Assembly (NCBI GenBank): GCA_002897675.1
Contig: BDSU01000036.1
Coordinates: 62,001 to 126,000 of the forward strand
Length of the DNA: 64,000 bases
DNA from: a bacterium BMS3Abin02
Lineage (GTDB): Bacteria; Actinomycetota; Acidimicrobiia; Spongiisociales; UBA4744
Direction: 5' to 3'
Positions 8,561 to 15,835 of this stretch are shown one piece after another. How positions within the stretch are numbered: the stretch's first letter is position 1; each line of letters opens with the position of its first letter. The notes under the pieces are model-generated. The model was not told the origin of the DNA. It worked only from the letters and a program-made list of their open reading frames with translations, and did not search any database. Made by a program: the position numbers and the translations under genes.

Positions 8561-8584
8561 CGCAGGAATCTGCCGTTGGCCGAG

Positions 8585-9715
8585 CTACCAGAGCTCGACG
8601 TACACGAGGATGGGGACGTTGGGTGCCGACGAGAAGCCGGTCGTTTCCCGGAAGTCCCACAGTTCGACCCAGAACCGGACACCGTCCGAGCGGGAGAAGC
8701 TGCCCTGGTAGTGGGGGAGTTGTTCGTCGTCGATCCGCGCGAAAGCGCCTCCGAAGCCGCGCTGGAGGAGTCTGCGCTCGATGTCGGGGCCGAGGATGAG
8801 GTGTTCGGGCACGCTTGCGGGGAGCTCGAAGTAGTGGGCCTCGGCATGGGTGGCGCCTGGTGCCGACCTGGCAGCGGCCGCTTCATCGTAGAGATCCTCG
8901 GCGGTGGAGACTTCGGTGGCACCGGCAGGAATCCACGGTTTGCCTGCGGCGAGCTGTTTGATCGACGTGCCGAGCCACTTCGCCACCCACGTGCCGCGGT
9001 CCGGCGGAATCCAGTCCGCACGGCCCAGCACGAGCATCGCGACAGATTCGGCCATGTCTTCGGCCGGTCCCGTCCGACCGTACTCGGTTGCCGCCTGGCC
9101 TTCGAGTCGCCAGTCGGCGTGGAGCGGATCGGCAGATTCGTTGGTCCAGCCGGTCTGGGCGGCGAAGGAGAGGACGAGTTCCGATCCGTCGGCGGGGTCG
9201 ACCCGCGCGATGTCTCCGTCGAGCGCAGCCTGGATGTAGGCAGGGTCGAGGGCGCGGAATTGCGCGACGTGCGCGAATTCGTGGGCGAGGGCACGTGCGA
9301 GGTCGAGGCGGGTGGTACCGTCACCGTCGGGGTCGAACGTCCGGTCGACGAGGTAGATGTCGGGTCCTCTTGTGAAAGTGACGGCGTTGCCCACCTGTTC
9401 TTCTTCCGGAGCCGATGCGATGCGGATGATGGATCGCGGTGCGCCGACTTCCCAGAGCACACGGGGCAGCTCGGAGAGCGCGGCATCGAGGAGCGCGAGC
9501 TCGACCGGGTCGGGGTGCGGTCGCGACCCGACGACGGTGATGTCGTGCACGGTACGTTGCCACACGACGTCGGCGAACGGCGCCGACCCGAGGCGAGTGA
9601 GCAGGCTGGTATCGGTGAGGTCGAATGTCCCCGGGGTCGTGGTCGAGCTCGTCGCGTCAGGGACCGCGCAGGCCACCACCATGGTTGCGAGAGCGAGGAA
9701 GAGAAGGCGTCGCAC
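8585..9715 (-). CDS. Putative zinc-metallopeptidase lipoprotein (HExxH)
   Basis: This 376-residue exported protein has N-terminus VRRLLFLALATMVVACAVP, a signal with a lipobox-like VVAC, then a Thr-rich stretch. The central region has the zincin motif ALAHEFAHVAQFRA (HEFAH), preceded by IYLVDRTFDPDGDG. A downstream RLEGQAATEYG could hold the third ligand Glu, as in gluzincins. The C-terminal part contains no motif I know. The start is the GTG at 9715, with a TACCAT hexamer 8 bp upstream and no ribosome-binding site, suggesting a leaderless mRNA. Peptidase activity is an inference from HExxH plus a downstream Glu. It is divergent from mdh. Confidence 0.7.
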   Translation of the reverse strand: MRRLLFLALATMVVACAVPDATSSTTTPGTFDLTDTSLLTRLGSAPFADVVWQRTVHDITVVGSRPHPDPVELALLDAALSELPRVLWEVGAPRSIIRIASAPEEEQVGNAVTFTRGPDIYLVDRTFDPDGDGTTRLDLARALAHEFAHVAQFRALDPAYIQAALDGDIARVDPADGSELVLSFAAQTGWTNESADPLHADWRLEGQAATEYGRTGPAEDMAESVAMLVLGRADWIPPDRGTWVAKWLGTSIKQLAAGKPWIPAGATEVSTAEDLYDEAAAARSAPGATHAEAHYFELPASVPEHLILGPDIERRLLQRGFGGAFARIDDEQLPHYQGSFSRSDGVRFWVELWDFRETTGFSSAPNVPILVYVELW

Positions 9716-9851
9716 GGTGGCAGATGGTAGATGCAGCCCGAAGTTGACCGACGTCATCGAGAGCATGCTCGGACATTGTCGGGTTCCGGCTGAGACCGAT
9801 TCTGATTGCACTAGCCTTGAGTGAGAGGCCGCGAGCCAAGGAGTTGGAACT

Positions 9852-10787
9852 ATGAGCAAGGTGACGGTTGTCGGAGCGGGCAAGTACGGGTCACTGACGG
9901 CGATGCGCATCGCCCAGCTGGATCTTGCCGACGAAGTGGTCATGACGGACATCGTCGAGGGTCTTCCACAGGGGCTTGCCCTCGACATGAACGAGTCCCG
10001 TCCGATCGAGAAATACCGCACGTTGGTCGTCGGGACGAACGAGTACGCAGATACCGCGGGCAGCGATGTCGTGGTGATCACCGCCGGGCTTCCCCGCAAA
10101 CCGGGCATGAGCAGGATGGACCTGCTCGAGGTGAACGCCAAGATCGTCAAGAGCGTCGTCGAGCAGATCACGCACTTCTCGCCGGAGGCGACGCTGATCG
10201 TGGTCACCAATCCCCTCGATCACATGACGACGCTGGCCGCCGAAGTGTCTGGTCTGCCGCGCAACAAGGTCATGGGCCAGGCAGGCATGTTGGACACGGC
10301 ACGGTTCGTGCACTTCGTCTCGGAGGTGAGCGGTGTCGACGTGCTCGACATCGAAGCGCTCACCTTGGGCAGTCACGGGCCGACGATGGTGCCGGTGCCA
10401 TCACAGGTCAAGGTCGCCGGCAAGCCGCTGACCGAAGTGTTGACGGCCGAGCAGATCGAGGCGATCGTGGAGCGCACCCGCAAGGGTGGATCGGAGATCG
10501 TCGGTCTGCTGAAGACGGGGAGCGCCTACTTCGCCCCGTCGGCGGCAGCCACCCAGATGGTCAAGGCGGTCCTGCAGGACACCGGCGAGATCATGCCTGT
10601 GTGCGCGTGGACGTCCGGCGAGTACGGCATCGAGGGCGTGTACCTGGGTGTTCCCGCCAAGCTGGGTGCCAAGGGTGTCGAGGAGATTGTCCAACTGGAC
10701 ATCGACGAGTCCGAGTTGGAGGCACTGCGCGAGGCCGCTGTGGCGGTGAAAGCCAAGATCGAGGATCTGCACAGCATCACGCTATGA
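9852..10787 (+). CDS. mdh: Malate dehydrogenase (LDH-like family)
   Basis: This 311-residue NAD-dependent enzyme interconverts malate and oxaloacetate. It shows the NAD-binding VVGAGKYGS loop, and the malate-specific arginine pair in LPRKPGMSRMDLL. The catalytic Asp/Arg are in GMLDTARF, and the catalytic His is in GSHGPTMVP. The last motif is normally GGHGDTMVP, so the Asp after His-Gly is replaced by Pro and the first Gly by Ser. The ATG at 9852 has AAGGAG upstream. A perfect 14-bp terminator hairpin follows. Assignment as MDH rather than LDH rests on the Arg after GLP. Confidence 0.9.
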   Translation: MSKVTVVGAGKYGSLTAMRIAQLDLADEVVMTDIVEGLPQGLALDMNESRPIEKYRTLVVGTNEYADTAGSDVVVITAGLPRKPGMSRMDLLEVNAKIVKSVVEQITHFSPEATLIVVTNPLDHMTTLAAEVSGLPRNKVMGQAGMLDTARFVHFVSEVSGVDVLDIEALTLGSHGPTMVPVPSQVKVAGKPLTEVLTAEQIEAIVERTRKGGSEIVGLLKTGSAYFAPSAAATQMVKAVLQDTGEIMPVCAWTSGEYGIEGVYLGVPAKLGAKGVEEIVQLDIDESELEALREAAVAVKAKIEDLHSITL

Positions 10788-10800
10788 CGGTCCCGTAACG

Positions 10801-10833
10801 AACGAAAGCCCCCGGTTTACGGGGGCTTTCGTT
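10801..10833 (+). terminator. Terminator after mdh
   Basis: A 14-bp perfect stem (AACGAAAGCCCCCG 10801-10814 and CGGGGGCTTTCGTT 10820-10833) with a 5-base loop starts 14 bp after the mdh stop. The sequence after it is only moderately T-rich. Confidence 0.8.
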
Positions 10834-10895
10834 GTAATCGGTGCTTTGTTCTGCCAGAATCACAGTATTGTAGTTCTCTGCCAGGAGGCAGTCGT

Positions 10896-11180
10896 ATGAA
10901 TAAGGGAGACCTCGTAGAAAAAGTTGCCGATGCCGCGGGCATCAGCAAGAAGGCTGCCCATGTGGCGGTCGAGACGGTGTTCGGTGAGATCACCAAGGCG
11001 ATGAAGAAGGGTGATCGAGTGCAGGTGACCGGGTTCGGGAGCTTCGAATCGACGAAGCGGCCGGGCCGCAAGGGTCTGAACCCGGCGACGGGGGAGAGTC
11101 TGTACATCAAGACCAAGTTCGTGCCGAAGTTCCACCCGGGTAAGGGCCTCAAAGACGAGGTAGCCAAACGGCGCAAGTAG
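10896..11180 (+). CDS. hup: HU family DNA-binding protein
   Basis: This 94-residue histone-like nucleoid protein has N-terminus MNKGDLVEKVADAAGISKKAA and the family signature GFGSFESTKRPGRKGLNPATG forming the DNA-binding beta arm, ending in a short basic tail (VAKRRK). The length is close to the usual 90. It lacks the long Lys/Ala-rich C-terminal tail of mycobacterial HU (HupB). The ATG at 10896 is preceded by AGGAGG. A possible -10, TATTGT, lies at 10866-10871. It stands alone between the mdh terminator and a large palindrome, so it is probably monocistronic. Confidence 0.95.
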   Translation: MNKGDLVEKVADAAGISKKAAHVAVETVFGEITKAMKKGDRVQVTGFGSFESTKRPGRKGLNPATGESLYIKTKFVPKFHPGKGLKDEVAKRRK

Positions 11181-11243
11181 GCGATTGGAACGAGTGGCGT
11201 GTGGGCGGCCCTCGGGCCGCCCACCTTGTTGTTCCGCATCTGC

Positions 11244-11292
11244 GAACCCTGGGCTCGTAGGGGTCCACAGGACCCCTACGAGCCCAGGGTTC
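11244..11292. repeat. Dispersed extended palindrome, copy 2
   Basis: A perfect 23-bp inverted repeat (11244-11266 and 11270-11292) with a 3-base loop ACA has outer arms GAACCCTGGGCTCGTAGG. It lies between the convergent hup and SCP2-protein genes and would end transcription from both sides. It shares arms with the elements at 8514 and 24583. Confidence 0.8.
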
Positions 11293-11301
11293 AGGGGATT
11301 C

Positions 11302-11679
11302 TCAGTACTCGACGTCCAGGCCGGCGGTGGCGGAGGCGTAGTGGCCGAGGGCGGCTTGCTGGGTCATGAGCTTGGCCATGTTGCCGGCGACCTTGATCTT
11401 GCCGGTCATGAAGGCCATCTGTGTGTTGAGATCGCCCTTGAAGATCTTCGATGCGGTCTCATAGCTCGACGTGATCGTGACGTCCGGGTTCTCCATCTCG
11501 CCGATTCTCTGCACCGGGGTGTCGCCCGTGGCGTCCATGTAGAACTTCGCTTCGCCTTCGGGTGCATCGGTGACGACGAACTGGAGGCTCATGTTGGCCG
11601 ACGATGTGAAAGCGTCGCTCGCCCTGAGTGCTTCGGTGACCGCGGCGGCCCATTCGTCGGTGAGGAATCTGAATGCCAT
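11302..11679 (-). CDS. SCP2 sterol-binding domain protein
   Basis: This 125-residue single-domain protein of the SCP2 (sterol carrier protein) fold opens MAFRFLTDEWAAAVTEAL and has the family motifs DVTITSSYETASKIFKGDLN and MTGKIKVAGNMAKLM, which line the hydrophobic cavity. Such stand-alone SCP2 proteins bind lipids or fatty acyl groups; the ligand here is unknown. The ATG at 11679 has AAAGGAAG upstream, and a TAGCCT hexamer further up may be its -10. It is monocistronic and convergent with hup. Confidence 0.85.
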   Translation of the reverse strand: MAFRFLTDEWAAAVTEALRASDAFTSSANMSLQFVVTDAPEGEAKFYMDATGDTPVQRIGEMENPDVTITSSYETASKIFKGDLNTQMAFMTGKIKVAGNMAKLMTQQAALGHYASATAGLDVEY

Positions 11680-11837
11680 GGCTTCCTTTCTTTCCCTCTT
11701 GTCAGGCTAGCAGGGTTCGGGACCGGTGCTTGCGATTGCAAGCAGTCTGCGTCCTCGTGTCCTCTTCTCTTCCATCGACAGAGGCGGTCGAACCGGGCGT
11801 GGCCGGTCGGATTGGAGCCTGTAGAAAGCTCGGCTGG

Positions 11838-12713
11838 TCAGTCGCTCAGGATCGGCAGAAGAGGTCGGTGGATCTTCTTGATGTCCCTGGCGCCGAGCTT
11901 CGCCAGCGGTGCCCGTGGGTGGCCGGGTCGGAGTCCGACCATCTCGGCGGCGGCCTTCACGCCAGGGATTCTGTAGATCTCGACCGCCGAGGCGATCCTG
12001 GTCAGTTCTGCCTGAGCCGTGAGCGCACTCTTGGGGGATCGGTGCGCCTTTGCGACGACCTCGAGGACCATCGTCGTGAGGTAGTTGGACGAGGCGGTGA
12101 TCGCACCGTAGCCACCCGCAGCCATGCAGAACGTGATCGACCGGGTCGCTCCGGTGAACAGCAGGAAGTCGGCGGGTGTTTCCTGTACGAGGCGGGCCAT
12201 CCGCGTGACGTCGCCCCCGGAGTCCTTCATCCCGATGATGTTGGGATCGTGTGACAGTTCGACGACGAGGTCGGTGGGGATCTCGTAGGCGGCGTACAAG
12301 GGGACCGAGTAGATCATCACCGGAAGCGGAGAGGTGTCGGCCAGGGCGAGGAAGAACCGGCGGACGGCATCGCGGCTGCCTCGGGCAAGGGTGGTGGGGG
12401 TCATGGCGAGAACGGCGTCGGCACCGGCTTCGACGGCCTCCATGGCCTGCCGGGTGGCCATTCGCGTGGTCTCCGCGGCGATACCAGACAGCAGAAAAGG
12501 CTTCTCACCGAGTGTTTGCCGCGCAGTTTCGAGGAGGGTCTGTCGCTCTCCGGGTTCCAGGTAGGGACCTTCGCCGGTCGACCCGGCGATCAGGAAGCCT
12601 TTGATCCTCCGCTTGGTGAGCGTGGTCAGGTTGTGTCGATGGGCGTCGAGGTCGAGGTCACCGGATCGGGTGAACGGTGTGACGAGCGCGGGCAGCAGGC
12701 GAGGCGGTTGCAC
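11838..12713 (-). CDS. DapA-family (dihydrodipicolinate synthase / N-acetylneuraminate lyase) aldolase
   Basis: This 291-residue TIM-barrel Schiff-base enzyme has pyruvate-binding GSTGEGPYL (GxxGE), MIYSVPLYAAYEI with the conserved Tyr, and the Schiff-base lysine in NIIGMKDSGGD. The family contains DapA, N-acetylneuraminate lyase and several sugar-acid aldolases. The usual DapA motif TTGE is replaced by STGE, and it is not near lysine genes, so I leave the substrate open. The start is the GTG at 12713, with a TAGCCT hexamer 7 bp upstream (leaderless type); a TTG 20 codons upstream would add an unconserved tail. Confidence 0.8.
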   Translation of the reverse strand: MQPPRLLPALVTPFTRSGDLDLDAHRHNLTTLTKRRIKGFLIAGSTGEGPYLEPGERQTLLETARQTLGEKPFLLSGIAAETTRMATRQAMEAVEAGADAVLAMTPTTLARGSRDAVRRFFLALADTSPLPVMIYSVPLYAAYEIPTDLVVELSHDPNIIGMKDSGGDVTRMARLVQETPADFLLFTGATRSITFCMAAGGYGAITASSNYLTTMVLEVVAKAHRSPKSALTAQAELTRIASAVEIYRIPGVKAAAEMVGLRPGHPRAPLAKLGARDIKKIHRPLLPILSD

Positions 12714-12813
12714 CGACGTGAGGCTACTACCCGACGAAGAGGCTCCGGAATGAACGGCTCGAGGATCCCCCAAGACTCGATCCTCGCGTGTTCTCGGGCA
12801 CCGCCGCGTCAGC

Positions 12814-13377
12814 TCAGGGAGTCGGGTCTGGTTCGATGTGCATCACCGTGTCAGCGGCCCAACAGGTGTTGTTGACAGGGTCTCTGTTGCACACCGAGCC
12901 GGTGAACCACGCGAAACCGGTGAGCCAGTCGTGGTCGAAGACCACACGGGTTCCGAGCCAGTCCCTGTCGGATCCGTCGTTGTCTCGCACTGTCGCGGGC
13001 CAGTTTTCCTCCAGAGCGAACCATGTGCCGCAGCGGAGGAACGCGCCGTTGTCTCCGCTCACGAACGGACGGAATCGCTGGCGGAGTCCGATCGTGCCGG
13101 ATGTGTCGGATTGGTAGATCCACACCTGGAGCACCGCGCCGTCGATGTCTCGAATCGCCCCGGCGGTCGCTTCCAGGATGACGCAGTCGGCGTTGGCCTC
13201 GTCGCCTGCGGCCGCGCCAACCCGCGCGCCTTCACGCGTGCCGGCTGTGACACTGAGCCAGTCGCGAAGTCCCATCCCCCACTCGACGCTCCCGAGGGCC
13301 AGGAGCAGCAGCAGGCTGAGGATGAGTGCGGTTTCGACGGCTGCGACGCCTTGTTCGTTGCGGATCCGTTTCATCAT
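12814..13377 (-). CDS. TadE-like minor pilin protein (cassette B, third gene)
   Basis: This 187-residue protein has a type IV pilin-like N-terminus: basic MMKRIRNEQ, then GVAAVETALILSLLLLLALG with a Glu inside the hydrophobic helix, as in TadE pseudopilins. A conserved helix follows, SVTAGTREGARVGAAAG. The C-terminal part has the pattern GTRVVFDHDWLTGFAWF, shared with the protein at 17338-17907 (GVRIVFDHSWLTNFMPL), so the two are paralogues. It lies 4 bases after the stop of the TadG-like gene and is last in its operon. It probably sits in the membrane with its C-terminal domain outside. TadE proteins assist Flp/Tad pili. Confidence 0.8.
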   Translation of the reverse strand: MMKRIRNEQGVAAVETALILSLLLLLALGSVEWGMGLRDWLSVTAGTREGARVGAAAGDEANADCVILEATAGAIRDIDGAVLQVWIYQSDTSGTIGLRQRFRPFVSGDNGAFLRCGTWFALEENWPATVRDNDGSDRDWLGTRVVFDHDWLTGFAWFTGSVCNRDPVNNTCWAADTVMHIEPDPTP

Positions 13378-13381
13378 GTCA

Positions 13382-14896
13382 TCAAGGGTTGGGGATCAGT
13401 CGGACCGGGTTGCCGATGACCCGGGCCGTCCAGGTCGTTCTATCGTGGGATGTGTTCAGGTCGACATCCATCGTCCAGAAACAGTCGCCGGTGCACGTGT
13501 ACACGCCGGGGTCGGGGATGTCGATGGAAGCGATGATCCATCGCTTGTTGTACTGGGCGTTGCCGTTCACAGTCGTCTGAATCCGACATTGTCCGGTCAC
13601 CGGCGTGGTGGTGTTGCCATCCATGTCCTCGGCAAACCACGTGCAGATGGGAATCGTGCCGTCCGGCATCTGGACCGACATGAACCCATTGCCGCTGCTC
13701 TCGCCGGGGTCGTAGAACTTCAACTCGAGTCTCTTGCCCGCGTAGATGGGATCGACCTCGGCCAGGTAGACGGTGGCCTGTCCGGAGGGAGCGTTGGTGA
13801 AGATGGACATGTCGTTGATGCCGTAGATTCGCACGTTGCCGGCCGGGGTGGCGGTTACGTTGAGCGAGTAGCTGTTGCTGCCGCCGATGTTGGCGCCCGT
13901 GCTCCACACGTTCAGGACGTAGATCCCCGGCGTGGGGTCGTTGATCGTGCAGAGATTCACCCACTTGTTCTTGTACGTGGAACTGCTGGCCCCCGAGTTG
14001 ATATCGCGGCGGCACGAGGCGATGGGCGGGTTGTCGGTCGGGTTGAGCGGAGTCGTGTCGACCATGCGCAACTCGAAATGCATGTCGGTCCCGCCGCTGG
14101 CCGTCTTGGTCAGACTCTCCTCGTCGCCCGTCTCTCCGAAGCCGGAACGGTCGTAGAAGCCGGCGTCGTAGAGTTGGACCGTGAAGCTGGTCTTGCCGCT
14201 GGGGATCTCGACGCCGTAGTAGTACCCGGTCGGCCGGAAATCCGGGTTGAGAGGGTCGGAGTTGGCGTCCCAGGGAGCCCCGGAACCGTCGTTGACACTG
14301 TCGGTGCAGTTGCCCGACGATCTTGCCCAGTCGCACCGGGTTGCATACGGGTCGCCATGCTCTTTGGCGGTTGCCTGCCCTTGAATAGCAGCCCAGAAGT
14401 TCTGGGTCGCTCCCCCGCAACCGCCGGATGGTAACGCCGCCGCGTAGCCGATCCCGAAGCAATTGCTCGGGCTTCCCATCGGCACCGGCTTGATGTACTC
14501 GGCGGTCGAGCGTCGGGTCACGTCGAACGAGTTGATGCCTATCGCCCTCAAGAAGTACGTTGGCACATTCGTGGTAAGGGTCGCCTGCACCTTGTTGTCG
14601 CTCAGCAAGGTGGTTGTGACGGTGTTCGCCCCGCCGACCGGGAACCCGTTGGCGGCGGCGGCGCCCTCGGCATCGGTCTGGGCTTGAGTCATGAATCCCG
14701 GCGCATTGACGACTGCAGCGAGTGCAGCCGCGTCGGAAGCGTTCTGAAGTCTCGACACATTGAGGTACAGCCAGGCCAGGTCGACGGAGAGCGCTGCGAA
14801 CGCGAGAAGCACGACGAGGGAACCGGCCGCCCACACGAGGACGGCTCCGTTCTCGGATGCATCGAGGCGAAGGAGTGCCCGCAGGCGGGACCTCAT
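13382..14896 (-). CDS. TadG-like protein (cassette B, second gene)
   Basis: This 504-residue protein has N-terminus MRSRLRALLRLDASENGAVL followed by one TM helix and the Tad-domain motif SVDLAWLYLNVSRLQNASDAAALAA. A long Cys-containing extracytoplasmic region follows (PMGSPSNCFGIGYAA, NFWAAIQG, YYYGVEIPSGKTSFTVQLYD, VRIYGINDMSIFTN). It ends near NPVRLIPNP. It is a clear paralogue of 15836-17341: both share PMGSP, FWAxIxG, YGxExxSGxTSFTV and YGIxDxSIF. The ATG at 14896 overlaps the upstream stop (ATGA) and has GAGGTG in front. The repeated beta-rich C-terminal part is not the usual vWA domain of TadG and suggests an adhesin or surface role (inference). Confidence 0.75.
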   Translation of the reverse strand: MRSRLRALLRLDASENGAVLVWAAGSLVVLLAFAALSVDLAWLYLNVSRLQNASDAAALAAVVNAPGFMTQAQTDAEGAAAANGFPVGGANTVTTTLLSDNKVQATLTTNVPTYFLRAIGINSFDVTRRSTAEYIKPVPMGSPSNCFGIGYAAALPSGGCGGATQNFWAAIQGQATAKEHGDPYATRCDWARSSGNCTDSVNDGSGAPWDANSDPLNPDFRPTGYYYGVEIPSGKTSFTVQLYDAGFYDRSGFGETGDEESLTKTASGGTDMHFELRMVDTTPLNPTDNPPIASCRRDINSGASSSTYKNKWVNLCTINDPTPGIYVLNVWSTGANIGGSNSYSLNVTATPAGNVRIYGINDMSIFTNAPSGQATVYLAEVDPIYAGKRLELKFYDPGESSGNGFMSVQMPDGTIPICTWFAEDMDGNTTTPVTGQCRIQTTVNGNAQYNKRWIIASIDIPDPGVYTCTGDCFWTMDVDLNTSHDRTTWTARVIGNPVRLIPNP

Positions 14897-15474
14897 CCGA
14901 ACACCTCCGGTTCCATGCGCAGGATCGTGCTCTCGTCGATGACGTAGCTCCCGGTGAAAGGCGGCAAGCCGGTGATCCAGTTGTGCGTCATCCGGATGCG
15001 GATGCCGATGATGTCCAGTGGTTGCGGACCCGCAGCGGTCTGTCGTGTGACCGACGGCCACGGTGGCGACGTGCTGACTGGCTGGTTGTTGACAGTCCAT
15101 CTGTTCACGGACCCGTCGGCGCAAGGGTCGAGCGGATCGCCACCGGCATACCTCCACCTGTTGGTGTTTGTGTTGTCCTGGCTCCCATCCGGGTTCGCCT
15201 TGTAGATGGCGAGATACTCGACCCGGTCAAGAAAACCGTTGGGGAGGAAGGCAACGACAGCCGAGATGGCCTGGCAGTCGGCATCTGGTGCCGTCCCAAC
15301 GAAGGCGGCGGTTCGCACTCCCTCGCGAGCAGCCTGCTCGACCGTCAGGAAATCGTAGAAGGCCATGCCGAACTCCATGATTCCGATGAAGAGGAGCAAG
15401 AGGATCGGCATGACCAATGCGAACTCGACGAGTGTCGCTCCGCTCTCGCGGTTTCGCCTGCGAAGCCGTTTCAC
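14893..15474 (-). CDS. TadE-like minor pilin protein (cassette B, first gene)
   Basis: This 193-residue protein has the TadE N-terminus (VKRLRRRNRESGATLVEFAL, then a hydrophobic helix) and the motif EQAAREGVRTAAFVG. It ends ILRMEPEVFG, nearly the same as the end of the protein at 17904-18422 (IMDIEPQVFG), which marks them as paralogues. The GTG at 15474 has GAGAGGAC upstream; an in-frame ATG ten codons earlier is the alternative. It leads an operon with the TadG-like and second TadE-like genes and lies behind a leader of about 300 nt with its own candidate promoter. Confidence 0.8.
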   Translation of the reverse strand: MKRLRRRNRESGATLVEFALVMPILLLLFIGIMEFGMAFYDFLTVEQAAREGVRTAAFVGTAPDADCQAISAVVAFLPNGFLDRVEYLAIYKANPDGSQDNTNTNRWRYAGGDPLDPCADGSVNRWTVNNQPVSTSPPWPSVTRQTAAGPQPLDIIGIRIRMTHNWITGLPPFTGSYVIDESTILRMEPEVFG

Positions 15475-15790
15475 TCGTGTCCTCTCAGGACTGTCTCCCA
15501 GCATGGTGGCATCAACACACCACTGACCCAGTCAGGGAATCTACACGACCCGATGAGAACTGCAATGGGGATGACCTTGGTCGTGGTCGCAAACCGCAGG
15601 GCGGTGATGCTCCGGTCGTCACGAGACCTCGTACCGTCCCTGCCTCCCGCCGGGCCACGGCTCGAGCGTGCAGCGTCAGGTTGAAGATGATCCGAGGGGG
15701 ACCTGTTGATGACGACCTCACCCCTTTTCGCCCCGTGAGGCGTTTGCCGGTCTCCCGGCCCTGCGCGTGGCAACCGCGCTTGAGGTGGTC
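15475..15790 (-). promoter_or_regulatory. Long structured 5' leader of TadE/TadG cassette B
   Basis: No gene is seen here. Read on the minus strand from the promoter at 15791-15819, the leader begins with CACGCGCAGGGC, a small hairpin (CCGGGAGACCGG), then GGCAAACGCCTCAC, a GGGGCGAAAAGGGG loop and GTGAGG (forward 15715-15770). The CACGCRCAGGGC...GCAAAC...GAAA order recalls the 5' half of a GEMM-type (cyclic di-GMP-I) riboswitch. The expected GACGCAAAGCC is not present, so this is only a weak resemblance. Several more small stems follow before the first start codon. Confidence 0.3.
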
Positions 15791-15819
15791 AGGATATCAC
15801 TGTAGGCGGTTGCCGACAA
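15791..15819 (-). promoter_or_regulatory. Candidate promoter for TadE/TadG cassette B
   Basis: On the minus strand, TTGTCG (15819-15814) and TATCCT (15796-15791) are separated by exactly 17 bp. It lies just downstream of the stop of cassette A (15836) and would give a leader of about 310 nt. Confidence 0.45.
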
Positions 15820-15835
15820 GAGGGTTGTCGAGACC

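Noticed and set aside
15700-15780. A true cyclic di-GMP-I riboswitch
   Set aside because: The conserved GACGCAAAGCC and second-helix elements are missing, so it is only listed as a candidate structured leader.
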